Part shown: piece by piece, positions 53,480-61,262 of the stretch
Layout: each line of letters begins with the position of its first letter
How positions within the stretch are numbered: position 1 is the first letter of the stretch
Source of the DNA: Candidatus Saccharimonadota bacterium
GTDB taxonomy: Bacteria; Patescibacteriota; Saccharimonadia; Saccharimonadales; UBA4665
Assembly (NCBI GenBank): GCA_029288485.1
Contig: JARIHC010000004.1
Location: forward strand, 124,001 to 188,000
Direction of reading: 5' to 3'
Length of the DNA: 64,000 nt
Notes under the pieces: model-generated
What the model was told of the DNA's origin: nothing
The model's input: only the letters and a program-made list of their open reading frames with translations
Databases searched by the model: none
Made by a program: the position numbers and the translations under genes

Positions 53480-54865
53480 GTGACCAGCAAAGTCTATGTC
53501 GTCACCGATCTCGGACCTGGTGACGGCGGTAAGGGCGGTGTGATTCACAAAATCTGCGACATGTCGCAGATTCATACCGTCATAAAGCGCGGCGGAGCCC
53601 AGGGAAGCCACGGCGTCCACACCTCAAGCGGCGAGAAGTTCGCTTTTAGCCAATGGGGTTGCGGTACGTTTAGCGGCATCCCGACGCACATATCGGAGCA
53701 GATGATAATCTCTCCGGAAGGGCTACTCAACGAGGCAGAACACCTGAAGTACCTCCACGGCATCCAGAACGCCTTCAGTCTGCTAACCGTAGACGAAGAG
53801 GCATTGTGCGCCACGCCGTTCCATGGAGTAGCATCCCGCTTGCGAGAGCTGGCGAGAGGCAATAACCCCCGCGGGACGATTGGCACTGGTGTCGGCGAGG
53901 CCTACCGCAGCTATCAGAAGTTGCCGGAGCTCGCAATCAAGGCTAGGGATCTAGCGATTCCTGACCTGCGAGACCGGCTGGCTGCTATTCGAGACCAAGT
54001 ACGGTCTGAACTCCAACCGATCATCGCCGGCGACTTTCTGGCCGACGATGTGACTGCTGTAACCAAAGAAGTTCGGCTGCTAGAAGATGATGGGTTCTTG
54101 AACTACATCATTGACCGGTTTGCCGAGGTCGCGAAACAAGTTCGCGTAGTAGGCCACGAATACTTGGGAGAGATTATTCTCGCCCAAGAGGGAGCGGCCG
54201 TGGTGGAGACCTCGCATGGCGTTCTAACCGACCGCCTGGCAGGCTTCCACCCTCATACCAGCGCCATCCGGACGCTACCGCGCTTCACGCACGGAATGCT
54301 AAGGAATGCTGGCTACAAGGGGCAAATTGTGGATCTAGGGGTAACCCGGGCCTACGCCATCAGGCACGGCGCCGGACCCTTGCCGACCGCTGACCCTGGA
54401 ATGACCGAACGATTGCTTGACGGCAGCGCCAAGCATGGTAACCGTTACCAGGGGAAAGTCAGGGTCGGACCCATGGATTTCGTACTGCTTAGATATGCGA
54501 TTGAAGCTTGTGGCGGACCACGCTCATTTGACGGGCTGGCTGTTACTTGGTTCGATCAAATCCTGGCAGACGGAGTTTGGGAGATGTGCGACCATTACGC
54601 CAATGCCGATGATCCGGCCTTTTTCGAACCTTCGGGTAAGATCAAGACTAGTCAGAGCGGCGGCGCGCAGCAACTTGAGCACCAGCACGCTCTCGGGCGA
54701 AAATTGCTGGACTGCTCTCCAGAAATCACTCGACTACCGGTTAACGCAGATGTTAGCAAAGACGAGCTATACGGCGTCTGCGCTAGCACTTTGGAGTCGC
54801 ATGTCGACATACCGGTGCGGATGGTTTCTACTGGGCCTACGGAGCTAGACAAGCTCTGCAGGTAA
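53480..54865 (+). CDS. adenylosuccinate synthetase (PurA)-like enzyme, divergent
   Basis: This 461-residue protein aligns along its length with PurA. PGDGGKGGVIH matches WGDEGKGKVID (catalytic Asp kept); GGAQGSHGVHT matches GGNNAGHT (catalytic His kept); ISPEGLLNEAEHL, RGTIGTGVGEAYRSY, ILAQEGAAVVETSHG and DLGVTRAYAIRHGAGPLPTAD match later blocks. Differences in the substrate loops suggest another substrate than IMP, perhaps a modified or deoxy nucleotide as in PurZ. GTG 53480 is preferred, with an AGAGG 8 nt upstream; GTG 53471 overlaps that SD. Confidence 0.85.
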   Translation: MTSKVYVVTDLGPGDGGKGGVIHKICDMSQIHTVIKRGGAQGSHGVHTSSGEKFAFSQWGCGTFSGIPTHISEQMIISPEGLLNEAEHLKYLHGIQNAFSLLTVDEEALCATPFHGVASRLRELARGNNPRGTIGTGVGEAYRSYQKLPELAIKARDLAIPDLRDRLAAIRDQVRSELQPIIAGDFLADDVTAVTKEVRLLEDDGFLNYIIDRFAEVAKQVRVVGHEYLGEIILAQEGAAVVETSHGVLTDRLAGFHPHTSAIRTLPRFTHGMLRNAGYKGQIVDLGVTRAYAIRHGAGPLPTADPGMTERLLDGSAKHGNRYQGKVRVGPMDFVLLRYAIEACGGPRSFDGLAVTWFDQILADGVWEMCDHYANADDPAFFEPSGKIKTSQSGGAQQLEHQHALGRKLLDCSPEITRLPVNADVSKDELYGVCASTLESHVDIPVRMVSTGPTELDKLCR

Positions 54866-54903
54866 GCTACCCAAAACACAAATAGAAAGAGAGACAAATA
54901 AAA

Positions 54904-56019
54904 ATGAGCGAGGAACCGACGACCGTAACGGTCGCAGACAAGCTCACCGAGTACGACCTCGACAGCGAGGGCGTCAAAAAGATCGAAACGGAGTTCGGGG
55001 CCACCAGCCTCGACGACCTGGCCGTGCTGACCGAGGAAGACCTCGTCAGTGCCGGCATGAAGGTCGTGCCAGCGCGCAAGTTGCTCGCTGAGCTCCAACC
55101 GGCCAGCCCGGCCAGCGAGGCGGCAGCAATTGGTGCGGCCTCCATCGAGAGCGTCTTGCCCGGCGTGCCGGACGACGGCTCCTGGCTGGAGGCACTCAAG
55201 GTTGGTGGCGTACTGAGGGTCGAGGACTCGACCGTCATCTCCGCCATCCGGGCAGCCCTGGCAGCCCGCGTTGGTCTCTACCAGCTCCCCAAGAAGTTGG
55301 TGGACGCCATGGAGGCATTCGCCGAAACCAACGACGAGCAAGTGGACCCCGCGTTCTTCGACCTGCGCCAGCAGGTAACGCGCCGGTCCTACGCGGAGGT
55401 CTTCGAGGCCGTTCCCGGTCTCGACGGCAACTACGTCACGGATGCCCGCAAGCAGCAGCTGTTCGAGCGGATCGACAGCTACCTGTGGCCGTCCATCCTG
55501 ACGTTCAACGAACAGCTGAAGGGCTGGGTCGAGACGTGGCAGCAGCAGGGGATGAACCCCACCATGCTGGCACAGATCATCGCCGGCGCACCCATGGCTC
55601 AGGCCATGATGCAACCGCCGGACACGGGCGTGCTCCAAGCCAGCGCTGAAGCTGTCAACGACGCGCTCAACAGGGTGTTCGCAGGCACCGGCGTGCAGAT
55701 CACTGCCGGAGTGGCCTACGAGGCGACGCAGATCAAGAAAACGCTGGAGGACTCACGTCTCCCCGCGTTGATCGGTGCCGCCAACCGCGACCAGATGCTG
55801 AAACAGCTGGACGCCGGAGTAAGCTCCAGTTACACCAGGCTGGAGAAAAGCCTGACCAAGTTCGTCTTGGGCTGCATCAAGGCCAAGGACGTGCCGGCAG
55901 GTGACGAGGAGGCGCAGTACTTCTTCTCGCTCTACGCACTCGGCAACCAGATCGCTTGGGGCGAGCTGGGCGGCGGAAGTGGTGCAGTGACGGCAATCGG
56001 TGGCCGTAAAGACCTCTAA
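54904..56019 (+). CDS. helical protein with N-terminal SAM-like domain
   Basis: This 371-residue protein is the last gene of the operon. Residues about 10-65 (VADKLTEYDLDSEGVKKIETEFGATSLDDLAVLTEEDLVSAGM) resemble a SAM/helix-hairpin-type protein-interaction domain. The rest is predominantly helical and without catalytic motif. It has strongly GC-rich codons like the VWA gene. It may be a scaffold or effector for the other three products. Confidence 0.7.
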   Translation: MSEEPTTVTVADKLTEYDLDSEGVKKIETEFGATSLDDLAVLTEEDLVSAGMKVVPARKLLAELQPASPASEAAAIGAASIESVLPGVPDDGSWLEALKVGGVLRVEDSTVISAIRAALAARVGLYQLPKKLVDAMEAFAETNDEQVDPAFFDLRQQVTRRSYAEVFEAVPGLDGNYVTDARKQQLFERIDSYLWPSILTFNEQLKGWVETWQQQGMNPTMLAQIIAGAPMAQAMMQPPDTGVLQASAEAVNDALNRVFAGTGVQITAGVAYEATQIKKTLEDSRLPALIGAANRDQMLKQLDAGVSSSYTRLEKSLTKFVLGCIKAKDVPAGDEEAQYFFSLYALGNQIAWGELGGGSGAVTAIGGRKDL

Positions 56020-56040
56020 GGTCTCTTAAACATCGACCCC

Positions 56041-56084
56041 GGCCCGATGCAACCTTCGCAACCAGCGTACGGTTGCATCGGGCC
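56041..56084 (+). terminator. 14-bp GC-rich hairpin after the four-gene operon
   Basis: GGCCCGATGCAACC (56041-56054) pairs perfectly with 56071-56084, leaving a 16-nt loop. It is followed by a second, U-tailed structure. Confidence 0.8.
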
Positions 56085-56090
56085 ACCTAC

Positions 56091-56148
56091 GGGGCACTCT
56101 CGATTGATCGACACTTTACCAGTGTCTCTCGAGCAGCGCCCCTTTTTT
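56091..56148 (+). terminator. compound rho-independent terminator
   Basis: The outer stem GGGGC/GCCCC, middle CTCGA/TCGAG and inner GACACT-TTACC-AGTGTC end directly in TTTTTT (56143-56148). It ends the four-gene operon just before the convergent gene. Confidence 0.85.
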
Positions 56149-56153
56149 CATAC

Positions 56154-57938
56154 CTAATTTTCAGGTTTTTCGAGCTTGGGCAAAAAGATAGTATCGATAA
56201 ATAACTTAGTGGCCAGCCGGCGATAACCAGCGTCCCAAAATAAACTATCACCATCTACTGCAGAACTCCGCGTCCAATCCGGTCTAGCAGCCAAAGGAAA
56301 GTGCCGCGCGTAACCTTTATGCATTAAGCGGTATTGTAGAGCATCTTGTTCGAGCTTCTCCAAATGCAGCTGGCGATTAGAATTGTCATAAAAATAAGCA
56401 GGAAGCACTTTAGCTTGCAACTCAGCAATAACTGGCTCATCACCTACCCAAGCCGCGCCGAACAACAGATGGTTTGAGCAGCTGTCAGCCGTATGGCGGT
56501 CGAAATCAGCGAAGTCTCGGATCTGCAACTGGCCCTCGTTAGTATCCTCTAACCAAAACTCAGTCAATTCATAACGCCGGCTAGATCCTAGAACAGTGCT
56601 CATCAGTTCGCGAATCCGCTCCCGGTCAGATTCTGGCACTCCCGGCTTCACGAATATCTCGATGTCTATATCTGAACGATCTTCTCCGTAACCCTTCAAG
56701 CGCGAGCCGCCCATTAGGACAACTGGGTAGAATAATCGGTTGAGCTCTGTGTTAGACGCCATCTCGGCAGTAACTTGCTTTAGATGCTCAACCGCATCAG
56801 CCATGTGGGGCAAGTTTTCCGACCAAGGGGTTTCTAGAGAAGGTGTAGTGATCGGTTGGTCATCGATAGAAGCAGAAGGAGTGAGGTGCATCTGATGATA
56901 GCGCCGAGCGGTGGACGCTAGCCGCTCTCTAAGACGAGGATCAGCGCCCTCCCAAAGCATCGCTAATTTTTCTTCATAAACTGCGTATAACTCAGCAGCT
57001 CGATCTCTGTTACCGGCGATCAGTGAAGCCTCCACGGCCCTATACACGCCTTCCACGAACACTTCCTCTGCGCGATATGTATCGCTAGACAACTTCTTGT
57101 GTAGCCGCTCAGGAGTTAGGTCTCCGTTCAATAAGCCGTCGGCGACCTGTTCAGCCCCAGATATAACATGTTTTTCTAGTCTTTCTTCCATTAGCCACCT
57201 GTGGCGGGACGTAGTTGTCGCAGAGGAAGTCGAAGCAGTTTGAGGTCTGGGGTTATAATCGGTGATATCTTCGCCATGATAAGCCCCCAAACCCTCAGAT
57301 AAGCTTTGCCACAGCACAGGGTCATCAATCGAATTAAACCAGCTGTTGACCTCCGTCTCGGCAATCAAACCGCGCTCTATTAAAAACGGTGTTATATGCG
57401 CAGCCTTAACCACTCGAAGCGGATCGGTATCGCGATGTTCTAGCTCTAGGACGTCTCCATCTACAAAGTTGGCACGCACATCGTGCACACCCAGTAGATC
57501 GCGCCAAGCAAGCATATAGGCTTCTTTGAAGCGCCTCAGCGCCTTGTTAAGGCTAGGGTTTTCTGGCAACCACGAAGCTTCAGGAATGTATTCTACCGGT
57601 AGATACAGCGTCAACCGCTTATACTCGTCATCTTCTAACAGATCGCTTAGGGCTTCATAAAAATTTGTAGCTTGCGTCTCTTCTACGCCACCTGACTCTA
57701 CAGCTTCCTGCAGTGTGACAGTAGGATCCTCAAGTTGGTCAATTACACTTTGAATTGATTCAGATTGTTCAGTGCGTCGCTGGATTTGATCAGCAAACAG
57801 AGGGTCGGCATTAGCTATTTCAGGCCATATTTGGGCGGCTTGCAACGGATCGCCTAAAACTTCGTTAACCGGCGGCGTGACAATTATGTTTGGCGCCAGT
57901 TTAAATTCAGGGGTATTACCAACAGATTCCATAATCAT
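56154..57938 (-). CDS. nucleotidyltransferase-domain protein
   Basis: This 594-residue soluble protein has a Pol-beta-type nucleotidyltransferase core in the last third: VVLMGGSRLKGYGEDRSDIDIEIFV carries the GSR helix and the DxD metal pair, with a later DFADFD strand that can supply the third acid. The first 380 residues are acidic, helical and unrecognised. It could be a minimal-NTase (AMPylation-type), tRNA-editing or antibiotic-type transferase. It lies convergent to the PurA-like operon. Confidence 0.8.
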   Translation of the reverse strand: MIMESVGNTPEFKLAPNIIVTPPVNEVLGDPLQAAQIWPEIANADPLFADQIQRRTEQSESIQSVIDQLEDPTVTLQEAVESGGVEETQATNFYEALSDLLEDDEYKRLTLYLPVEYIPEASWLPENPSLNKALRRFKEAYMLAWRDLLGVHDVRANFVDGDVLELEHRDTDPLRVVKAAHITPFLIERGLIAETEVNSWFNSIDDPVLWQSLSEGLGAYHGEDITDYNPRPQTASTSSATTTSRHRWLMEERLEKHVISGAEQVADGLLNGDLTPERLHKKLSSDTYRAEEVFVEGVYRAVEASLIAGNRDRAAELYAVYEEKLAMLWEGADPRLRERLASTARRYHQMHLTPSASIDDQPITTPSLETPWSENLPHMADAVEHLKQVTAEMASNTELNRLFYPVVLMGGSRLKGYGEDRSDIDIEIFVKPGVPESDRERIRELMSTVLGSSRRYELTEFWLEDTNEGQLQIRDFADFDRHTADSCSNHLLFGAAWVGDEPVIAELQAKVLPAYFYDNSNRQLHLEKLEQDALQYRLMHKGYARHFPLAARPDWTRSSAVDGDSLFWDAGYRRLATKLFIDTIFLPKLEKPEN

Positions 57939-57983
57939 GTTAATAATACAATATTTATGAATAAATTACAATTACTTGGGCGT

Positions 57984-58370
57984 TTACCGACCGTACATCA
58001 GCACGCCAATAACAACCGATAAGTTCATAACTTCCCAGAGACAAAAGCTAACTATGATGCTTTTGTCTTTATGCGCTAGGCCATACAAAATCCAGGGGAA
58101 AGTGACAACGAAAATCAGCCCCCAGGTAGCCAGCGATACACCCGGGGCCGCATGATGACGAAAGATGCTAATACTCTGCGGCAACACCGTAAATGGACCG
58201 ATAACACCGACCACGAACGTCAATTTATCCAGAAAAACTAGATAGCGTGATTGGTGTTTTGTGTGGAATTCTTCGTGATGTTCGTGTTTATGCCTGAGAC
58301 CCAGGTAGTGCATGGTTTTAACTATAGCATAAGCGTAAATCATCAAGAGCGCAGTATTGAATTTTATCAC
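57984..58370 (-). CDS. PQ-loop / SemiSWEET-like membrane protein
   Basis: This 128-residue protein has three helices in the C-terminal part: VVGVIGPFTVLPQSISIFRHHAAPGVSLATWGLIFVV contains the PQ motif and the SLATW start of the next helix, typical of SemiSWEET half-transporters. An extra N-terminal helix and a His-rich loop (RHKHEHHEEFHTKH) may bind metal. The start is GTG 58368-58370. Sugar transport as a dimer is the family role, not proven here. Confidence 0.85.
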   Translation of the reverse strand: MIKFNTALLMIYAYAIVKTMHYLGLRHKHEHHEEFHTKHQSRYLVFLDKLTFVVGVIGPFTVLPQSISIFRHHAAPGVSLATWGLIFVVTFPWILYGLAHKDKSIIVSFCLWEVMNLSVVIGVLMYGR

Positions 58371-58444
58371 AAAATATGTTATTATACTACCAACCTTCGG
58401 GTAGATTTGTCCATTAGGGCTAGCCCCTTAACAAAGGAGAGTTT

Positions 58445-58777
58445 GTGAGAAAGGTAGCAGGTGTTCTCATCGGTATAGCCGGTGTGCTGGCGGCTGGCTA
58501 CGTCGGTGTCGTCGTTTTTTTCATCGGCGGCATTGAAAAGATCGTGGACGGCGTGAACGCCCATCCCACGGATGGTCACGAAATTGCATGGGGCGTTATC
58601 CAGATTGTGGTTTACGACTCAGTGATCGGGGTGCTGGCACTTCTGGCCATCGGCATTGGCTATTTCATAGCTGTTGGAAGCCCGCCCAGATGGCTCAGGC
58701 GTCGTCGCCAACACCAAAACCGGCAAGACGGACCCCTCCTTGGAGGACCCGCGGCCAGAAAACCGCCCCGCTGGTAA
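58445..58777 (+). CDS. small membrane protein, possible frameshift at the C-terminus
   Basis: This 110-residue protein, GTG start with an AAAGGAG SD 6 nt before it, has two helices (VAGVLIGIAGVLAAGYVGVVVFFI and SVIGVLALLAIGIGYFIAV). The tail in this frame is Arg/Gln-rich (WLRRRRQHQNRQDG). Another frame continuing from about 58674 to 58883 gives a more natural hydrophilic tail. Either a frameshift occurred or this is a coincidence. No family is recognised. Confidence 0.55.
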   Translation: MRKVAGVLIGIAGVLAAGYVGVVVFFIGGIEKIVDGVNAHPTDGHEIAWGVIQIVVYDSVIGVLALLAIGIGYFIAVGSPPRWLRRRRQHQNRQDGPLLGGPAARKPPRW

Positions 58778-58799
58778 GCAAAAACCAGCATCTCACACC

Positions 58800-58840
58800 C
58801 CTGTCCAGGTAGAAAAGGATTCTAATCCGTCCTGGACAGG
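58800..58840 (+). repeat. long hairpin
   Basis: CCTGTCCAGG (58800-58809) pairs perfectly with CCTGGACAGG (58831-58840), and inside it GGATT (58817-58821) pairs with AATCC (58824-58828). It could terminate transcription or begin a structured RNA. Confidence 0.65.
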
Positions 58841-58863
58841 ACTCACCCCGCAAGGTTGCAAGA

Positions 58864-58998
58864 CCTGGATACCCAGGCTATAGGATAGCAGTTAATAAGT
58901 TGGTCTTAGTGACTATGTCACCCCGCTTATCGAACTTCTCATCCTATACTTTCACTTCCGTAAGTTAAGTACTTGCGCTGACGAGCTCTAAAAGAGCG
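58864..58998. ncRNA. candidate structured RNA or control element
   Basis: This gene-free stretch holds nested complementary segments: CCTGG/CCAGG (58864/58873), TATAGGAT/ATCCTATA (58879/58941), AAGTT/AACTT (58897/58933), GTGAC-TAT-GTCAC (58909-58921) and GCTCT-AAA-AGAGC (58986-58998). It does not match RNase P, SRP, 6S or tmRNA signatures that I know. Strand unknown. Confidence 0.35.
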
Positions 58999-59021
58999 AA
59001 AAGTGGAGACATATGCGACAT

Positions 59022-59726
59022 CTATTGATGCGCTTTTTTAGCGGCGCTTATAAGATCAGAGCCGCCGCGCTCATACCAGCGCTGATAAGTGGGGCTAGTG
59101 CCAGCGTGCCGCTCGCGCCACATGTTAAAAGCATCTCGCGAATACACTACTGTTTGGGCGTCCTGCAGCCCTTTACCCTCTTCTAGGTGCAGCCCCGCCA
59201 ACGGGCCGCCATTATAACTAGCAGCCACTAGTTCAGCGGTGGTGTCCCATGACGGGCCTTGCTTATATGTCCCGAAAGTGTCGCGGAGATAGGCAAGATA
59301 AGCCGTACCGAATTCAATATTGATAGCCGGATCATACAGATTATATTTGGCGACCGGCTTTTTAAGGTATTTGCTGGCTATATCTTTAGCTGTTACAGGG
59401 GTAATTTGCATTAGCCCCTGCGCCTGACCACTGTTAGCCTTGGCATAACCGCCGGACTCCATGGTCATGATAATAGCTATAAAATTAGGGTCGATATTAT
59501 ATTTCTTGGCATTTTGGTCGATAGGAGTCTGCCAGTGTTTAACAGTAGAAGGAATCCACTGGCTGGTTATGCTTTCAGCCTCTGGTTTTAATGGTGTTTG
59601 CGAATGGTGCATCCAAGTTACAATACCAACCCCTACAAGGATGATCAAAGCGCCGCTAGCAAACATAGACCACTCGTGGCCTGATCTCGGCCAGCGCCGG
59701 CGCAAAGCTCTACTAACACCGCTCAT
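59022..59726 (-). CDS. membrane-anchored lytic transglycosylase (Slt/GEWL fold)
   Basis: This 234-residue protein has one N-terminal anchor (MFASGALIILVGVGIVTWM) and a goose-lysozyme-type domain: catalytic Glu in IIMTMESGGYAK, then GQAQGLMQITPVTA and AASYNGG. It cuts peptidoglycan, either in its own wall or that of a host cell. All motifs are intact. Confidence 0.93.
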   Translation of the reverse strand: MSGVSRALRRRWPRSGHEWSMFASGALIILVGVGIVTWMHHSQTPLKPEAESITSQWIPSTVKHWQTPIDQNAKKYNIDPNFIAIIMTMESGGYAKANSGQAQGLMQITPVTAKDIASKYLKKPVAKYNLYDPAINIEFGTAYLAYLRDTFGTYKQGPSWDTTAELVAASYNGGPLAGLHLEEGKGLQDAQTVVYSRDAFNMWRERHAGTSPTYQRWYERGGSDLISAAKKAHQ

Positions 59727-59754
59727 ATTAGTTATTATAACAGAGAACCATCCA

Positions 59755-59783
59755 TTGACTTTTAATCGTATTAATTGTATTAT
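59755..59783 (+). promoter_or_regulatory. promoter of the GH25-like gene
   Basis: TTGACT (59755-59760), 17-nt spacer and TATTAT (59778-59783). A leader of about 18 nt carries an AGGAG SD. Confidence 0.7.
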
Positions 59784-59807
59784 GATTAGATATTTTATAG
59801 GAGTTTA

Positions 59808-61010
59808 GTGTTGAGCGAAACAAGCCGCCTGGCAACTGACCAATCGCCTGGAATTTTACAGCATATAGATGAGCTATCCAATCGGGTTAGAGGCATTACT
59901 ACAGTTTTAGCCGCTAGTTTGGCGCTGAGCGCTGTCGGTACAGCTGTTGAAAGTTTAATTGATGCAGCCGAGGCAAACGCCCAAGCGCCCGCGGCTCATG
60001 CAAGTAAACGTCACCCTAAACTGATTCAAGAATATGTAACCGTAAATGGCGGCGGCACTCACACATTTTTAGAAAAATGCAAGGACAGCGGGCATCAGGT
60101 TAAGCGCCAGGTGGCTTATAAACATCCTGACCAGCCGCTAGGCAAATGCGATGTTGGCAGCTCCGTGATAGTCACCGATAAGACCACCGGCGCTCTAAAA
60201 CGCGTCGCCCATACGAACAGCAAGAACAACCACTTTGTATTCAACGAAGAGCCTGCTCAAACGCCAGCCGGCGGATCTGCCAATGGGGGAGCCAGCGCTG
60301 GCGGCAGTGAAGGCGGCAGCACCGGTGGTGGCGGTGGTGGTGGCGAAACCGGCGACCCATACGCTTCAGGCAACGTGGGCGTCGATGTATCTTGGCCGCA
60401 GTGCGGCACTGCCGACATGACGCCTAGCGGTTATGATTTTGGTGTAGTTGGCATAAACGCCGGCCTGACATACTCCGTTAATCCATGCCTGCAAACCGAG
60501 GCCGACAATTTTGCCGGCAAACAGCTTAAACTATACGTAAACACTGCTTGGAACAGCGAATCCAGCCACATAAACCCGGACAGCCCGATTGAGTGCGCCG
60601 AAGGCGACGAAAATTGCTTGGCTTATAATTACGGTTATAACGCTGGTGTAGCCGCCGCCAACGCTGCCATAGATGTTGGTATATCGATGAACACGGAAGT
60701 ATTTGAAGACGTTGAGCCAGATGCCACCTGGTCGACAGACACTGAGCAAAATCAGCAAAGCCTGCTTGGCGAGCACGACGCGCTGATAGATAATGGCGCC
60801 ACGAACGTTGGCATTTACAGCTACACGACGGCTTGGAACGATATTACGGGCGGCTGGCAAAACGGCTGGGACTCCTGGGGCTTTACTAGCTGGACCACGG
60901 CCAGTGACGCCATGTCATTTTGCACTGGCCACCGATTCACCGGCGGCCCATCCAAGATGATGCAGTTCACCCCCGACGGCAGCAACCTCGACCACGACGT
61001 CGCCTGTTAG
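59808..61010 (+). CDS. GH25-like glycoside hydrolase with G-rich linker (secreted lysozyme-type)
   Basis: This 400-residue protein has a hydrophobic segment at about 31-50 (export or anchor), a spacer region to residue 155, a Gly/Ser-rich linker (about 150-180) and a C-terminal TIM-barrel domain starting VGVDVSWPQCG with FGVVGINAGLTYSVNPCL. This is the form seen in actinobacterial secreted proteins related to GH25/DUF1906. Paired Cys may form disulfides. Substrate is probably peptidoglycan. Start GTG 59808; TTG 59811 has a slightly better SD distance. Confidence 0.85.
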   Translation: MLSETSRLATDQSPGILQHIDELSNRVRGITTVLAASLALSAVGTAVESLIDAAEANAQAPAAHASKRHPKLIQEYVTVNGGGTHTFLEKCKDSGHQVKRQVAYKHPDQPLGKCDVGSSVIVTDKTTGALKRVAHTNSKNNHFVFNEEPAQTPAGGSANGGASAGGSEGGSTGGGGGGGETGDPYASGNVGVDVSWPQCGTADMTPSGYDFGVVGINAGLTYSVNPCLQTEADNFAGKQLKLYVNTAWNSESSHINPDSPIECAEGDENCLAYNYGYNAGVAAANAAIDVGISMNTEVFEDVEPDATWSTDTEQNQQSLLGEHDALIDNGATNVGIYSYTTAWNDITGGWQNGWDSWGFTSWTTASDAMSFCTGHRFTGGPSKMMQFTPDGSNLDHDVAC

Positions 61011-61261
61011 CTAACTAGGCTCTTTAGCTCGGTTTGGTATTGGCTGACTAGTTCTTCCTCTTCAACTAGTACTGCCATCGCTAGGCTGATCCAATCAATC
61101 AGATTTATTAGATCGTTTTTCTGCAGCTGCTCAGGCTCTTTGTTGAGATGCCCGCGAATTTGGCGAACAATAAACCGATCAGCAGCAGGCCCTAGGTAAA
61201 CATATGACACTTCTACGACTTTTTTATAGAGATCGTTGTCGGTCCTGCTACTCATTCGCAA
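61007..61261 (-). CDS. small hypothetical protein
   Basis: This 84-residue soluble, helical, acidic-ended protein (YKKVVEVSYVYLGPAADRFIVRQIRGHL...) is of unknown family. It lies 1 nt after the membrane-protein gene at 61263, so the pair is one operon. The second Met (MSSRTDND) is an equally plausible start. Its end overlaps the GH25-like stop. Confidence 0.7.
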   Translation of the reverse strand: MRMSSRTDNDLYKKVVEVSYVYLGPAADRFIVRQIRGHLNKEPEQLQKNDLINLIDWISLAMAVLVEEEELVSQYQTELKSLVS

Positions 61262-61262
61262 G

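Noticed and set aside
53480-54865. Calling this gene housekeeping purA
   Set aside because: Substrate-binding segments differ, and the neighbours are not purine genes, so a plain assignment would mislead.
54652-55638. 328-codon frame on the minus strand across two operon genes
   Set aside because: Long only because GC-rich codons suppress stops in other frames. It spans a gene boundary and opposes a well-supported operon.
58864-58998. RNase P RNA, SRP RNA, 6S RNA or tmRNA
   Set aside because: None of the conserved core sequences of these RNAs is present.
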